Source of the DNA: Pedobacter changchengzhani
Lineage (GTDB): Bacteria > Bacteroidota > Bacteroidia > Sphingobacteriales > Sphingobacteriaceae
Reading direction: 5' to 3'
DNA: 64,000 nucleotides
NCBI RefSeq assembly: GCF_004354365.1
Contig: NZ_SJCY01000002.1
Coordinates: 472,508 to 536,507 of the forward strand
Both the position numbers and the translations under genes were made by a program. The notes under the pieces are model-generated. The model searched no databases and was not told where the DNA came from. It saw only the letters and a program-made list of their open reading frames with translations. This document shows, one piece after another, positions 17,196 through 26,104 of the stretch (its first letter is position 1; the number at the start of each line of letters is the position of its first letter).

Positions 17196-19049
17196 ATGAA
17201 ATTATATACAGCGCTCGAAAATGTCTTAAAAAAAGAACCCAATTTTGTAACGGATAACAACGAAATAAAAAAATGGGTAGTAATCAGTAAAGCGCAAAAC
17301 TTTGATGCTGAACTTATTGGGCTACTTCTTGATGACCCAATTTTAAAAGAAAAATTCTTCATTCCCATTAAGGAAGCATTGGTTTTCAACCAATCGCTAT
17401 TTATTCAATTTCTGGAGCAAAAAAGCTATCTTAATGATAGCTACACCGCTTATAAGAACAAGGTTGGCTTAAACATTGATGGTAAATTTTTAAAGCAAAG
17501 GAACGAAGTGGCATTAGTTTGGCCGTTTAAAGATTGTGTTTTAGAAGGTGGGCAAAGTAGAGAAGAAGATAAACGAGAAGAAATTTTTTTCAATGAAATA
17601 TTAGCACAAGATGAAATTAATCAATTATTAGAACCAAAGGTTTTTACCAATGCAAAGCGTTATTCCGTTAAGGGCGAAAAACCTTTAAATCATTTTAATA
17701 GAAATGCTGAAGGTACAATTACCGACAATTTGATTATTAAAGGGAATAATCTTTTGGCTTTGCACACTTTAAAAGAAGAATTTGCTGGTAAGGTAAAGCT
17801 AATTTATATTGATCCGCCATATAACACTGGTAATGACGGCTTTAAATATAACGACAGCTTTAATCATTCTTCATGGCTTACGTTCATGAAGAATAGACTA
17901 GAAATTGCCAAACAACTTTTGTCGCAACATGGCAGTATTTTTATTCAAATAGATGACTTTGAATCTGCTTATTTAAAGATACTAATGGACGAAGTTTTTG
18001 GAAGAGAAAATTTTAGAAATCAAATTACTTGGAAAAGAAGAGGCGGAAGTGCAAACCCAATAAACAGATTAAACAATGTTGTTGAATATATTATTTGGTA
18101 TTCAAACACAAATAATTTTCATTTTCATGCTCCTTTCACAATCGATGATGAAAACACAAAAAAATACATTAGAGAAAGGTTTAATAATATTGATGAAAAT
18201 GGGCGAAAGTTTATGAAATCTCCATTACAAAGCCCGAACCCACGGCCAAACTTAACGTATGATTACAAAGGATATAAAACACCGAAAAATGGCTACTCCA
18301 TTTCGATAGAAAAAATGAAAGAATGGGATGAACAAAATAAACTTTGGTTTCCTGAAGATAAAAAGCAGAATATAAATCGAAAAGTCTATTTGGATGAATA
18401 TCAAGGACAACCTATTTCAAGTCTTTGGACTGACATTAGTGTTATAAATCCAATGAGCAAGGAAAGATCAGAATTTGAAAACGGACAAAAACCAGAGGCA
18501 CTATTAAAAAGAATAGTAAAAATGTGTTCGAACGAAAAAGATATTATTTTAGATTTTCACATCGGTAGTGGAACAACAGTCGCGACATGTCATAAACTGA
18601 ATCGTCAATATATTGGTATTGAGCAAATGAATTATATAGAAACCATCGCAGTTGAACGTTTGACAAAGGTGGTTTTAGGAGAACAAGATGGTATTTCAAA
18701 ATCAGTTAATTGGCAAGGAGGAGGCGAATTCGTTTATCTCGAACTCAAAAAATATAACCAAACATTTATTGAGCAAATTGAAGAAGCGAAAAACAGTCCA
18801 TCACTTTTAAAAATTTGGGAAGAGATGAAAGCCAAATCCTTCTTGAATTATAATATTGATATTCAAAAACAAGATGCGCATATAGAAGATTTTAAGGCAC
18901 TCACTCTTCAGGAGCAAAAACAGCAATTGGTTGAGCTTTTGGATAAAAATCAGCTGTACGTAAATCTCTCTTCAATTAATGATAAAGATTTTTCAGTTAC
19001 ACCTGAAGAGAAAAAGGTGACTAAAGATTTTTATCAAATAAAAAATTAG
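17196..19049 (+). CDS. mod: Type III restriction-modification system, methyltransferase (Mod)
   Basis: N6-adenine DNA methyltransferase that also carries the recognition domain for the type III complex. The start at 17196 (MKLYTALENVL) gives 617 aa; an ATG at 17166 would lie inside the T-run of the RNA terminator. The catalytic motif DPPYNTGNDGF comes before the SAM-binding motif FHIGSGTT, which is the beta-class order typical of Mod proteins. The region between them, about residues 270-430, should be the target recognition domain. No simple-sequence tract that would allow phase variation is seen. The res gene starts 1 base after its stop. Confidence 0.94.
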   Translation: MKLYTALENVLKKEPNFVTDNNEIKKWVVISKAQNFDAELIGLLLDDPILKEKFFIPIKEALVFNQSLFIQFLEQKSYLNDSYTAYKNKVGLNIDGKFLKQRNEVALVWPFKDCVLEGGQSREEDKREEIFFNEILAQDEINQLLEPKVFTNAKRYSVKGEKPLNHFNRNAEGTITDNLIIKGNNLLALHTLKEEFAGKVKLIYIDPPYNTGNDGFKYNDSFNHSSWLTFMKNRLEIAKQLLSQHGSIFIQIDDFESAYLKILMDEVFGRENFRNQITWKRRGGSANPINRLNNVVEYIIWYSNTNNFHFHAPFTIDDENTKKYIRERFNNIDENGRKFMKSPLQSPNPRPNLTYDYKGYKTPKNGYSISIEKMKEWDEQNKLWFPEDKKQNINRKVYLDEYQGQPISSLWTDISVINPMSKERSEFENGQKPEALLKRIVKMCSNEKDIILDFHIGSGTTVATCHKLNRQYIGIEQMNYIETIAVERLTKVVLGEQDGISKSVNWQGGGEFVYLELKKYNQTFIEQIEEAKNSPSLLKIWEEMKAKSFLNYNIDIQKQDAHIEDFKALTLQEQKQQLVELLDKNQLYVNLSSINDKDFSVTPEEKKVTKDFYQIKN

Positions 19050-19050
19050 C

Positions 19051-21612
19051 ATGACATTCTTATACGATAGTTTTGATACGCTTACTAAATTTGGAGCCAT
19101 ACCCGACCAACGTTTTGCTACGATAGAAGATAATTTATCGCCGAAATTTCCGATACGTGAATATCAATTAAAATCTTTTGCGAGGTTTAATTATTTCTTA
19201 AACTCGTCTTTTGATGATAAGCAAGACAAACCCTTCCATTTGCTTTATAATATGGCAACTGGAAGTGGCAAAACCCTGGTTATGGCAGGGTTAATGCTTT
19301 ATTTGTATGAAAACGGCTATCGTAATTTTCTATTTTTTGTTAATTCAAATAACATCATCAAAAAAACTAAAGACAATTTTATAAATCAGCAAGCGTCAAA
19401 ATACTTGTTTAATGATAAAATTGTTATTGATGGTAAAGAAGTATATGTTAAAGAAACGGATACTTTTGAAAGTGCTGATGATCGGAATATAAACATCAAG
19501 TTTACAACCATACAGCAATTGCATATCGACTTAAATAACACCAAGGAAAACAGTGTTACTTATGAAGATTTCGCAGACAAAAAAATAGTACTTATTGCTG
19601 ATGAAGCGCATCATTTAAACTCAGCTACCAAAAATAAAGGAACTTTATTTGGCAGTTGGGAAGGAACGGCATTGGAAATTCTAAATCAGAATACTGAAAA
19701 TATTTTATTGGAATTTACTGCTACTTTAGATTATGAGACAAAAGAAGTAAGTGCTAAATATCAAAAAAAGGTAATTTATAAATATGATTTGGCTCAATTT
19801 AGAATAGATAAATATTCTAAGGAAATAAATTTAATTCGTTCTCACTACGATGAACAAGGGCGCATTATGCAAGCCTTGATTTTAAATTTGTACCGACAGG
19901 AATTAGCTACACAGCACAATATAAATCTAAAACCTGTTATCCTTTTTAAAGCAAAAAAGACGATAAAAGAGTCAGAACAGAATAAATTAAATTTTCATAA
20001 TCTTATTGATTTATTATCGAGTGAATTGGTTGACGAGATTAGAAATAGTGCAACAATTCCAATCATTCAAAAAGCTTTTAATTTCTTTGATTTAGAAAAG
20101 ATTTCGGCTAGCGAAATCGCTAAGCGTTTAAAATCAAATTTTCGATTTGAAAACTGTATTAGCGCAAATAGCGATGATGAAGCTGAGAAAAACCAATTGT
20201 TATTAAACACACTTGAGGATGAAAATAATCCCATTAGAGCAGTTTTTGCAGTTCATAAGCTTAACGAAGGTTGGGATGTATTAAATCTATTTGACATTGT
20301 TCGTTTGTATGAAGGTCAGAATACTGGTGGTACAAACACTACGGTTGGTGCAGCAACACTATCAGAAGCACAATTAATTGGGCGAGGAGCAAGATATTTC
20401 CCTTTTGCTTTAGAAGAAGGGCAAGACAAGTTTACACGAAAATATGATGATGATTTAAGCAATGACTTAAATGTTTTAGAGGAACTTTATTATCATACAA
20501 AAGAAGATAGTAGATATATTTCTGAATTGAAAAAAGCACTTATTGATTCTGGTATTTACGAAGATGATGAAAAACTTGAAACAAAGCAGCTGACTTTAAA
20601 ACTCGGGTTTAAACAAACAGACTTTTACAAATACGGTCAAGTGGTTTATAACAAGAAGATTGAGAAAAGCTACAATAATGTAAAATCGTTTGCTGATATG
20701 GGAATTTATAAAAAGAATTTTGCGTATCAACTCTCATCAGGCTTTGGAAAAATGACAAGCGCTTTTTTTGAAATGGAAGTACAATATGAAGCAGAAACAC
20801 AACATCAAAAAGCGATAAAACTTTCAGAAATACCGTTCCATATTAAACGTTTTGCATTAGCTCAAAATCCATTCTTTTATTTTGATAAATTACAGAAATG
20901 CTTTCCAAATGTTAATTCTTTATCCAATTTTATTTTATGCAAAGACTATTTAAATGATTTGGAAATCAATTTTAACGGTTCTGCGAAAAGATTAGAAAAC
21001 GTAAGTAACAAAGATTATTTAAATGCAGTTCAAGGTCTGTTACAAGCAATAGAATTTGAAATAAAATCAAATTTGACAGAATTTGAGGGCTCTGATTACA
21101 CCAAAGAGTACATTCACAAAGTATTTAAGGATAAAGAGATTAAGGTATATAAAGATAGTGAACGTGCAGATGGACAAGAATCTTTAATTCTTAATGAGCC
21201 ATGGTATGTTTATAATGCAAATTATGGCACAAGTGAGGAGAAAGCATTTGTTAAAATGTTTGCGAAACGTTTTGAGGGTTTAAATCAAAAATTTAAAAAT
21301 ATTTATCTGATTAGGAATGAAAGAGAAGTTAAAATTATAGATAAATTTGGTCGTGCATTTGAGCCAGACTTTATTCTGTTTTGTAAACAAAAAGATGGAG
21401 ACGAATTAACCTATCAAGTGTTTATCGAACCTAAAGGGTTACATTTATCTTTATTTGATGCATGGAAAGAGGATTTCCTCATAAAGATTAGAGATCAAAA
21501 CCGAATTATACAAATAGATACCGATAAATATAAAATCACAGGTGTTTCATTTTATAATAGCGCTCATGAAACCGAATTTGAAAAACATTTAACAAACGCT
21601 TTAGCAAATTAA
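19051..21612 (+). CDS. res: Type III restriction-modification system, restriction subunit (Res)
   Basis: ATP-dependent translocase-nuclease of the type III system, 853 aa. Helicase motifs: Walker A MATGSGKT (about residue 67), DEAHH (about 187), TATL, and motif VI-like LIGRGARYFPF (about 445). The nuclease site at the C-terminus follows the PD-(D/E)xK pattern: FEPDFILF, then FIEPKG. Both essential parts look intact, so the system should be functional. It is cotranscribed with mod, and a terminator lies just downstream. Confidence 0.95.
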   Translation: MTFLYDSFDTLTKFGAIPDQRFATIEDNLSPKFPIREYQLKSFARFNYFLNSSFDDKQDKPFHLLYNMATGSGKTLVMAGLMLYLYENGYRNFLFFVNSNNIIKKTKDNFINQQASKYLFNDKIVIDGKEVYVKETDTFESADDRNINIKFTTIQQLHIDLNNTKENSVTYEDFADKKIVLIADEAHHLNSATKNKGTLFGSWEGTALEILNQNTENILLEFTATLDYETKEVSAKYQKKVIYKYDLAQFRIDKYSKEINLIRSHYDEQGRIMQALILNLYRQELATQHNINLKPVILFKAKKTIKESEQNKLNFHNLIDLLSSELVDEIRNSATIPIIQKAFNFFDLEKISASEIAKRLKSNFRFENCISANSDDEAEKNQLLLNTLEDENNPIRAVFAVHKLNEGWDVLNLFDIVRLYEGQNTGGTNTTVGAATLSEAQLIGRGARYFPFALEEGQDKFTRKYDDDLSNDLNVLEELYYHTKEDSRYISELKKALIDSGIYEDDEKLETKQLTLKLGFKQTDFYKYGQVVYNKKIEKSYNNVKSFADMGIYKKNFAYQLSSGFGKMTSAFFEMEVQYEAETQHQKAIKLSEIPFHIKRFALAQNPFFYFDKLQKCFPNVNSLSNFILCKDYLNDLEINFNGSAKRLENVSNKDYLNAVQGLLQAIEFEIKSNLTEFEGSDYTKEYIHKVFKDKEIKVYKDSERADGQESLILNEPWYVYNANYGTSEEKAFVKMFAKRFEGLNQKFKNIYLIRNEREVKIIDKFGRAFEPDFILFCKQKDGDELTYQVFIEPKGLHLSLFDAWKEDFLIKIRDQNRIIQIDTDKYKITGVSFYNSAHETEFEKHLTNALAN

Positions 21613-21616
21613 TTTA

Positions 21617-21648
21617 GAAGCCATCCAATTCAGATGGCTTTTTTCCAT
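21617..21648 (+). terminator. Terminator after the res gene
   Basis: AAGCCATC pairs with GATGGCTT around a 7-base loop and runs into TTTTT. It ends the mod-res transcript. Confidence 0.85.
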
Positions 21649-21712
21649 TTAAATCCCCTAACAATTCATCATCCAAAATATGTATTTTTGATTACACCTA
21701 AATCAAAATAAA

Positions 21713-23491
21713 ATGAAAAAGACACTGCTTTTTGCAGGTTGTTTCGCCACAATTTTGGCTTGTAAACAAAAAGGCACATCAAATAATGTCGCCGAAAACA
21801 AAGCATTTTCCGCCATGTGCGAAAACTACTATCAAGATGGATTGAAAATGGATCCGATAAGCGCCACTTTTATTGGCGATGAAAGATACAACGATCTTTT
21901 ACCTAATGATGGTTCGCAAGAATTTATAAAAAAATACAAAGCTTACAACGAAAATTATTTAGACAGTTTAAAAAAATACGACAGGAAAAGTTTAAACCAT
22001 AACGATCAATTATCTTTCGATGTTTTAAAAGATAAACTCGACATGAACATTGAAGGTTTGAAATATCATTCGGAGTATTTGCCTTTTAATCAAATGTTTG
22101 CGTTGCCACTTACCATCGGGCAACTGGGGTCGGGCACAAGTGCGCAACCATTTAAAACGGTAAAAAATTACGAAGATTGGCTGAAGCGTATGAGCGCTTT
22201 TTCTGTTTGGGCAGATACGGCCATTGGCAATTTCAAAAAAGGTGCTGCGGTGGGCATTGTGCTCCCTAAAGCATTGGTTGTAAAAATGATTCCTCAGATG
22301 GAAAGTATGGTTGTAACTACGCCAGAAAAGAGTTTGTTTTATGATCCTGTTAAGTTAATGCCAGCAAGTTTTTCTGCAGCCGAGAAACAGAAGATTACTT
22401 CCGAATACAGCAATGCGATTACAAATGTGATTATTCCGACTTATAAAAAATTGGGCGATTACCTTAAAAATGAATACTTGCTAAAGGCGAGAACCACTTC
22501 AGGCTGGTCGGCAATGCCGGGCGGTGCCGATTGGTATGCATATTTAGTTAGGCAACAAACCACCACCAATAAAACGCCCGAAGAGGTTTACCAAACTGGG
22601 TTAAAAGAAGTGGCACGAATTAAAGGCATAATGAACAGCGTAAAAAATTCGGTTGGCTTTAAAGGAGATTTAAAGGCTTTTTTCGAGTATATGAAAACGG
22701 ATAAGAAATTTATGCCGTATAAAAATCCGAAAGAGATTTTGGATGCTTTTGAAAACATCCATCAACGCATGATTCCGAACCTGAAAAAAATGTTTGATCA
22801 TGTGCCAAAAACACCTTTCGAAATCCGCCAGACTGAAGCTTTCAGAGCCGCTTCGGCAAGTGCAGAATATAACCAAGGTTCGGCAGATGGTAAACGCCCA
22901 GGTATTTTCTATGTGCCGATTTTAGATGCGACTAAATTTAATATTACATCGGGAATGGAATCTCTTTTCTTACACGAAGCTATTCCGGGGCATCATTACC
23001 AAATTTCGCTAACGCAAGAAAATACTTCGTTACCAAACTTCCGTAGGTTTGGTATGCACAATGCTTATGTAGAAGGCTGGGCGTTATATTGCGAATCGTT
23101 AGGTAAAGAATTGGGTTTATATCAAGACCCTTATCAATATATGGGTGCTTTGGGCGATGAAATGCATAGAGCTGTAAGGTTGGTTGTTGATGTTGCAATC
23201 CACACCAAAAATATGACTAGAGAAGAGGCCATAAAATATATGACAGATAACGAAGCGATTAGTACCGAGGGTGCAACTGCAGAGATTGAGCGTTATATGG
23301 GTATTCCTGCACAAGCTTTGGGTTACAAAACTGGTGCAATGAAAATTAGAGAATTGAGAACGAAATATGAGAAACAATTAGGCGCTAAGTTTAAACTTGC
23401 TGAATTTCACAATGAAGTTTTGAAAGATGGTTCGTTACCGCTTTCTGTTTTCGAAACTAAAATGGATAATTGGGCTGCAAGTGTAATATAA
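21713..23491 (+). CDS. DUF885-family putative metallopeptidase lipoprotein
   Basis: A 592-aa DUF885 protein. The signal peptide ends in a lipobox (TILAC), so it is a lipoprotein. The zinc-site-like motif HEAIPGHH is followed by VEGWALYCE, the two hallmarks of the family, which is related to M2/M3-type gluzincins. The family is common in Bacteroidota and believed to cleave peptides, but substrates are mostly unknown. A possible -7 box, TATTTTTG, lies at 21683-21690. The gene is alone; a palindromic terminator follows. Confidence 0.9.
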   Translation: MKKTLLFAGCFATILACKQKGTSNNVAENKAFSAMCENYYQDGLKMDPISATFIGDERYNDLLPNDGSQEFIKKYKAYNENYLDSLKKYDRKSLNHNDQLSFDVLKDKLDMNIEGLKYHSEYLPFNQMFALPLTIGQLGSGTSAQPFKTVKNYEDWLKRMSAFSVWADTAIGNFKKGAAVGIVLPKALVVKMIPQMESMVVTTPEKSLFYDPVKLMPASFSAAEKQKITSEYSNAITNVIIPTYKKLGDYLKNEYLLKARTTSGWSAMPGGADWYAYLVRQQTTTNKTPEEVYQTGLKEVARIKGIMNSVKNSVGFKGDLKAFFEYMKTDKKFMPYKNPKEILDAFENIHQRMIPNLKKMFDHVPKTPFEIRQTEAFRAASASAEYNQGSADGKRPGIFYVPILDATKFNITSGMESLFLHEAIPGHHYQISLTQENTSLPNFRRFGMHNAYVEGWALYCESLGKELGLYQDPYQYMGALGDEMHRAVRLVVDVAIHTKNMTREEAIKYMTDNEAISTEGATAEIERYMGIPAQALGYKTGAMKIRELRTKYEKQLGAKFKLAEFHNEVLKDGSLPLSVFETKMDNWAASVI

Positions 23492-23500
23492 TTTTTGACA

Positions 23501-23530
23501 ATCGTCATCCGATAGCTATCGGATGACGAT
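23501..23530. terminator. Perfect 30-base palindrome between convergent genes
   Basis: ATCGTCATCCGATAG is followed directly by its exact reverse complement, with no spacer. It lies between the convergent DUF885 and DUF4130 genes and could terminate both. The core CCGATAGCTATCGG is GC-richer than its surroundings and has the look of a dispersed Bacteroidota palindrome. Confidence 0.7.
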
Positions 23531-23544
23531 AATATTTTGCTTTT

Positions 23545-24306
23545 TTAAACCTGCTTCTCCGTTAAATATTTCCAGTACCTTTTTGGTACATGTTGGATAT
23601 GAAGTTTAGTGTTCTTTCTGGCTTCGATATTTGCACTTTTAAAATAGGCTTTCCATAAAATAGCATAAAGGGCTTCTTTTTCATCCATAATAATTTCAGA
23701 AAGCTTTTCATTATTGGCCTGCTCGCTAAAATTTATGGTTATTTCTTCAACGGTATTTAAATTATAATGCAGTCCGTATTTACGTTTAGTATCGTAAATT
23801 ATCCATTGCTGATCCGCATATCTGTTTTTAAAGTGGTTAGATATTAACGGCAATACATTAAAATCGGGATCGATCGTTGCATAAAAAATTCCGTCTAGCG
23901 TTTTTTGAAATCGAATAAAAGCTTCCATTCTATGCTTTTCCCTTTCTACACTTTTTGCAAATTTAGAAAGCGCAATAATATGTGCATTGCCGTAATTATT
24001 TTCTGCGCCTTTTTTGTTTTGAAATATGTAGATAGCGAAATCTAAAAGATGTTGATAAGCTTCGGGAATTTCGGATAAATAGGTACAATAAAACGTTCTA
24101 AGCCAATTTTTATTAATTTTTTCTTTTAAACCTTTCCAAACTCGGTCTGCTTTTTCTTGATCGGTTATAATTTGTAAACTTTCATCAAAAGCCGAGGGTT
24201 GGTAAAGTCTCTGCTCAATTAAAGTGATATAATTTTGTTTCCTTTCGAAACATTCGAACACAGCTGTTAATAGCCCTGATAGTGAAGCATCGAATGTGTA
24301 AATCAT
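23545..24306 (-). CDS. DUF4130 / TIGR03915-type putative DNA repair protein
   Basis: A 253-aa protein of the family usually found with the radical-SAM protein encoded just upstream. It begins with MIYTFDASLSGLLTAVFECF, the family opening, and ends in a DUF4130 region with HVPKRYWKYLTEKQ near the C-terminus. It is thought to be a DNA-binding uracil-glycosylase-like partner; activity has not been shown here. The gene follows the radical-SAM gene on the same strand with a 53-base gap, so they are probably cotranscribed. Confidence 0.87.
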   Translation of the reverse strand: MIYTFDASLSGLLTAVFECFERKQNYITLIEQRLYQPSAFDESLQIITDQEKADRVWKGLKEKINKNWLRTFYCTYLSEIPEAYQHLLDFAIYIFQNKKGAENNYGNAHIIALSKFAKSVEREKHRMEAFIRFQKTLDGIFYATIDPDFNVLPLISNHFKNRYADQQWIIYDTKRKYGLHYNLNTVEEITINFSEQANNEKLSEIIMDEKEALYAILWKAYFKSANIEARKNTKLHIQHVPKRYWKYLTEKQV

Positions 24307-24359
24307 TTATCGGATAATACGTTGTTTGAAGTTATTTATTTTGTTGAATGAGAATTTCA

Positions 24360-25616
24360 TTAAAATAAAATGAGCTGATTGCTATCTGTTTTTAAATATT
24401 TACTGTCACTTTCTGCCAAAATAAAAGCTTTTATCTGTGTGCCTTGATAATCTTTAATTTGCTGTGGAGAATCGGCGCATATTATAAAATGCTTAGCTCG
24501 GTTATAAGCAATACCAATTTTCTTTAACTGATCTACCCTTAATTTACCAAATTTGCGCGCCTGTACAATTTTTTTAGCCGAGCCTACACCAACACCAGGA
24601 ATTCTCAATATCATTGCGTAGTCGGCTTTATTAACATCAATAGGGAAATGTTGCATGTTTCTAATTGCCCAACTTAACTTTGGATCAATATCTACATCTA
24701 AATTTGGATTGGCATCATTTAAAATTTCTTGTACTTTAAATCCATAAAACCGCATTAACCAATCTGTTTGGTACAATCTATTTTCTCGAAGTAGGGGAGG
24801 TTGCGTGCCCAAAACTGGCATTCGTGTATCATTACTAATGGGTACATAACCCGAATAGTAAACTCTTTTTAACGCAAAGTTTTTGTAAAAAGCATTCGCT
24901 GTGTACATTATTTCCTTATCCGTTTCGGGAGTAGCGCCGATAACCATTTGCGTACTTTGGCCTGCGGGCACAAATTTAGGTACATGCTTAATCAATTTTT
25001 TATCTGCCGAAAATTGTGCTATATTTTGTTGGATAAAACTTAGCGGCTTTATTACATCGGCATGATTTTTTTCAGGTGCTAATAATTTCAACCCAGCTTC
25101 TGTAGGCATTTCTAAATTAATGCTCATTCTATCGGCGTACAGTCCGGCTTCTTTGATCAGTTCGTCGCTAGCGCCCGGAATAGTTTTTAAATGAATATAG
25201 CCGTTAAAGTTGTGCTCTAACCGTAGTTTTTTAACCACGAGTAGCAACCTTTCCATAGTAAAATCAGCATTTTTAAAAATGCCAGAACTTAGGAATAAAC
25301 CTTCTATATAATTTCTTCTATAAAAGTTCATGGTCAATTCCACCACTTCATCAACCGTAAAAGCCGCCCTTTGCACATCGTTACTTTTCCGCGATACGCA
25401 AAAAAGGCAGTCGAAAATACAATGGTTGGTTAATAAAATTTTCAATAGCGAAACACATCGCCCATCTTCAGTATAAGTATGGCAAATGCCCGAAGAATGG
25501 CTATCGCCCAAACCTTTATTGGTGTTTTTTCTATTTCCTCCGCTTGAGGAACAAGAAACATCATACTTCGCCGCATCGGCTAAAATGTTGAGTTTTTCGA
25601 GAATTCGGTTGTGCAT
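24360..25616 (-). CDS. Putative DNA modification/repair radical-SAM protein
   Basis: A 418-aa radical-SAM enzyme of the TIGR03916 type. The iron-sulfur cluster cysteines lie in NHCIFDCLFC (CxxxCxxC), at about residues 89-96. A C-terminal helix-hairpin-helix (about 325-375: RIPGVGVGSAKKIVQARK) indicates DNA binding, which supports action on DNA. The usual partner gene (DUF4130) is adjacent. The pair is widespread and named as putative DNA repair, but the lesion or base it acts on is unknown. Confidence 0.9.
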   Translation of the reverse strand: MHNRILEKLNILADAAKYDVSCSSSGGNRKNTNKGLGDSHSSGICHTYTEDGRCVSLLKILLTNHCIFDCLFCVSRKSNDVQRAAFTVDEVVELTMNFYRRNYIEGLFLSSGIFKNADFTMERLLLVVKKLRLEHNFNGYIHLKTIPGASDELIKEAGLYADRMSINLEMPTEAGLKLLAPEKNHADVIKPLSFIQQNIAQFSADKKLIKHVPKFVPAGQSTQMVIGATPETDKEIMYTANAFYKNFALKRVYYSGYVPISNDTRMPVLGTQPPLLRENRLYQTDWLMRFYGFKVQEILNDANPNLDVDIDPKLSWAIRNMQHFPIDVNKADYAMILRIPGVGVGSAKKIVQARKFGKLRVDQLKKIGIAYNRAKHFIICADSPQQIKDYQGTQIKAFILAESDSKYLKTDSNQLILF

Positions 25617-25683
25617 AGAAACAGTTTACTAACAAATATAGTAATTAAACTAAAATAATTAGTAAAATGTTTTAAGTTTAAAC

Positions 25684-25713
25684 AAAAAAAGCTTCCTTTT
25701 CGAGGAAGCTTTT
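25684..25713 (-). terminator. Terminator downstream of secG
   Basis: AAAAGCTTCCT and AGGAAGCTTTT form an 11-bp stem with a 5-base loop; T-runs follow on both strands. It closes the miaB-to-secG gene row. Confidence 0.88.
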
Positions 25714-25732
25714 CAAACTAGAATATAGTTCT

Positions 25733-26092
25733 TTATTTTTTTGAAGTATCGGTACCTGCTGGTGGTGTTACTGGTGCAGTTGCGCCAGCACCGCCCAAGT
25801 TAAGTGGCGCTTGGTTAGGTGTTTTATCTAATTGCTCTTGAATTTTAGAACTTCCAGCTGCATCATGATTACCAGTTTTGCCAATAGTGGTAATTGATAA
25901 TGTTAACACCACAATTAAAGCGATAAGTACCCACGATCCTTTTTCTAAAACATCTCCAGTACGTTGCACACCAAACATGTTACTACTTGCAGAACCAGCA
26001 GCTAAACCGCCACCTTTTGGGTTTTGAACTAAAACAAATAGGCCTAAAGCCACACAAGCAATAACTAATAATATAATTAAAAAGGTTACCAT
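25733..26092 (-). CDS. secG: Preprotein translocase subunit SecG
   Basis: A 119-aa inner-membrane protein of the Sec translocon. Two transmembrane helices (about 2-22 and 52-70) flank the conserved loop VLVQNPKGGGLAAG, followed by MFGVQRTGDVLEK. The C-terminus is a proline- and alanine-rich tail, as in Bacteroidota SecG. It lies 12 bases after the unknown gene on the same strand. Confidence 0.93.
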   Translation of the reverse strand: MVTFLIILLVIACVALGLFVLVQNPKGGGLAAGSASSNMFGVQRTGDVLEKGSWVLIALIVVLTLSITTIGKTGNHDAAGSSKIQEQLDKTPNQAPLNLGGAGATAPVTPPAGTDTSKK

Positions 26093-26104
26093 GGTATAAT
26101 ATTT

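Noticed and set aside
17196..19049. Phase variation of the mod gene
   Set aside because: No simple-sequence repeat tract able to shift the frame was found within mod.
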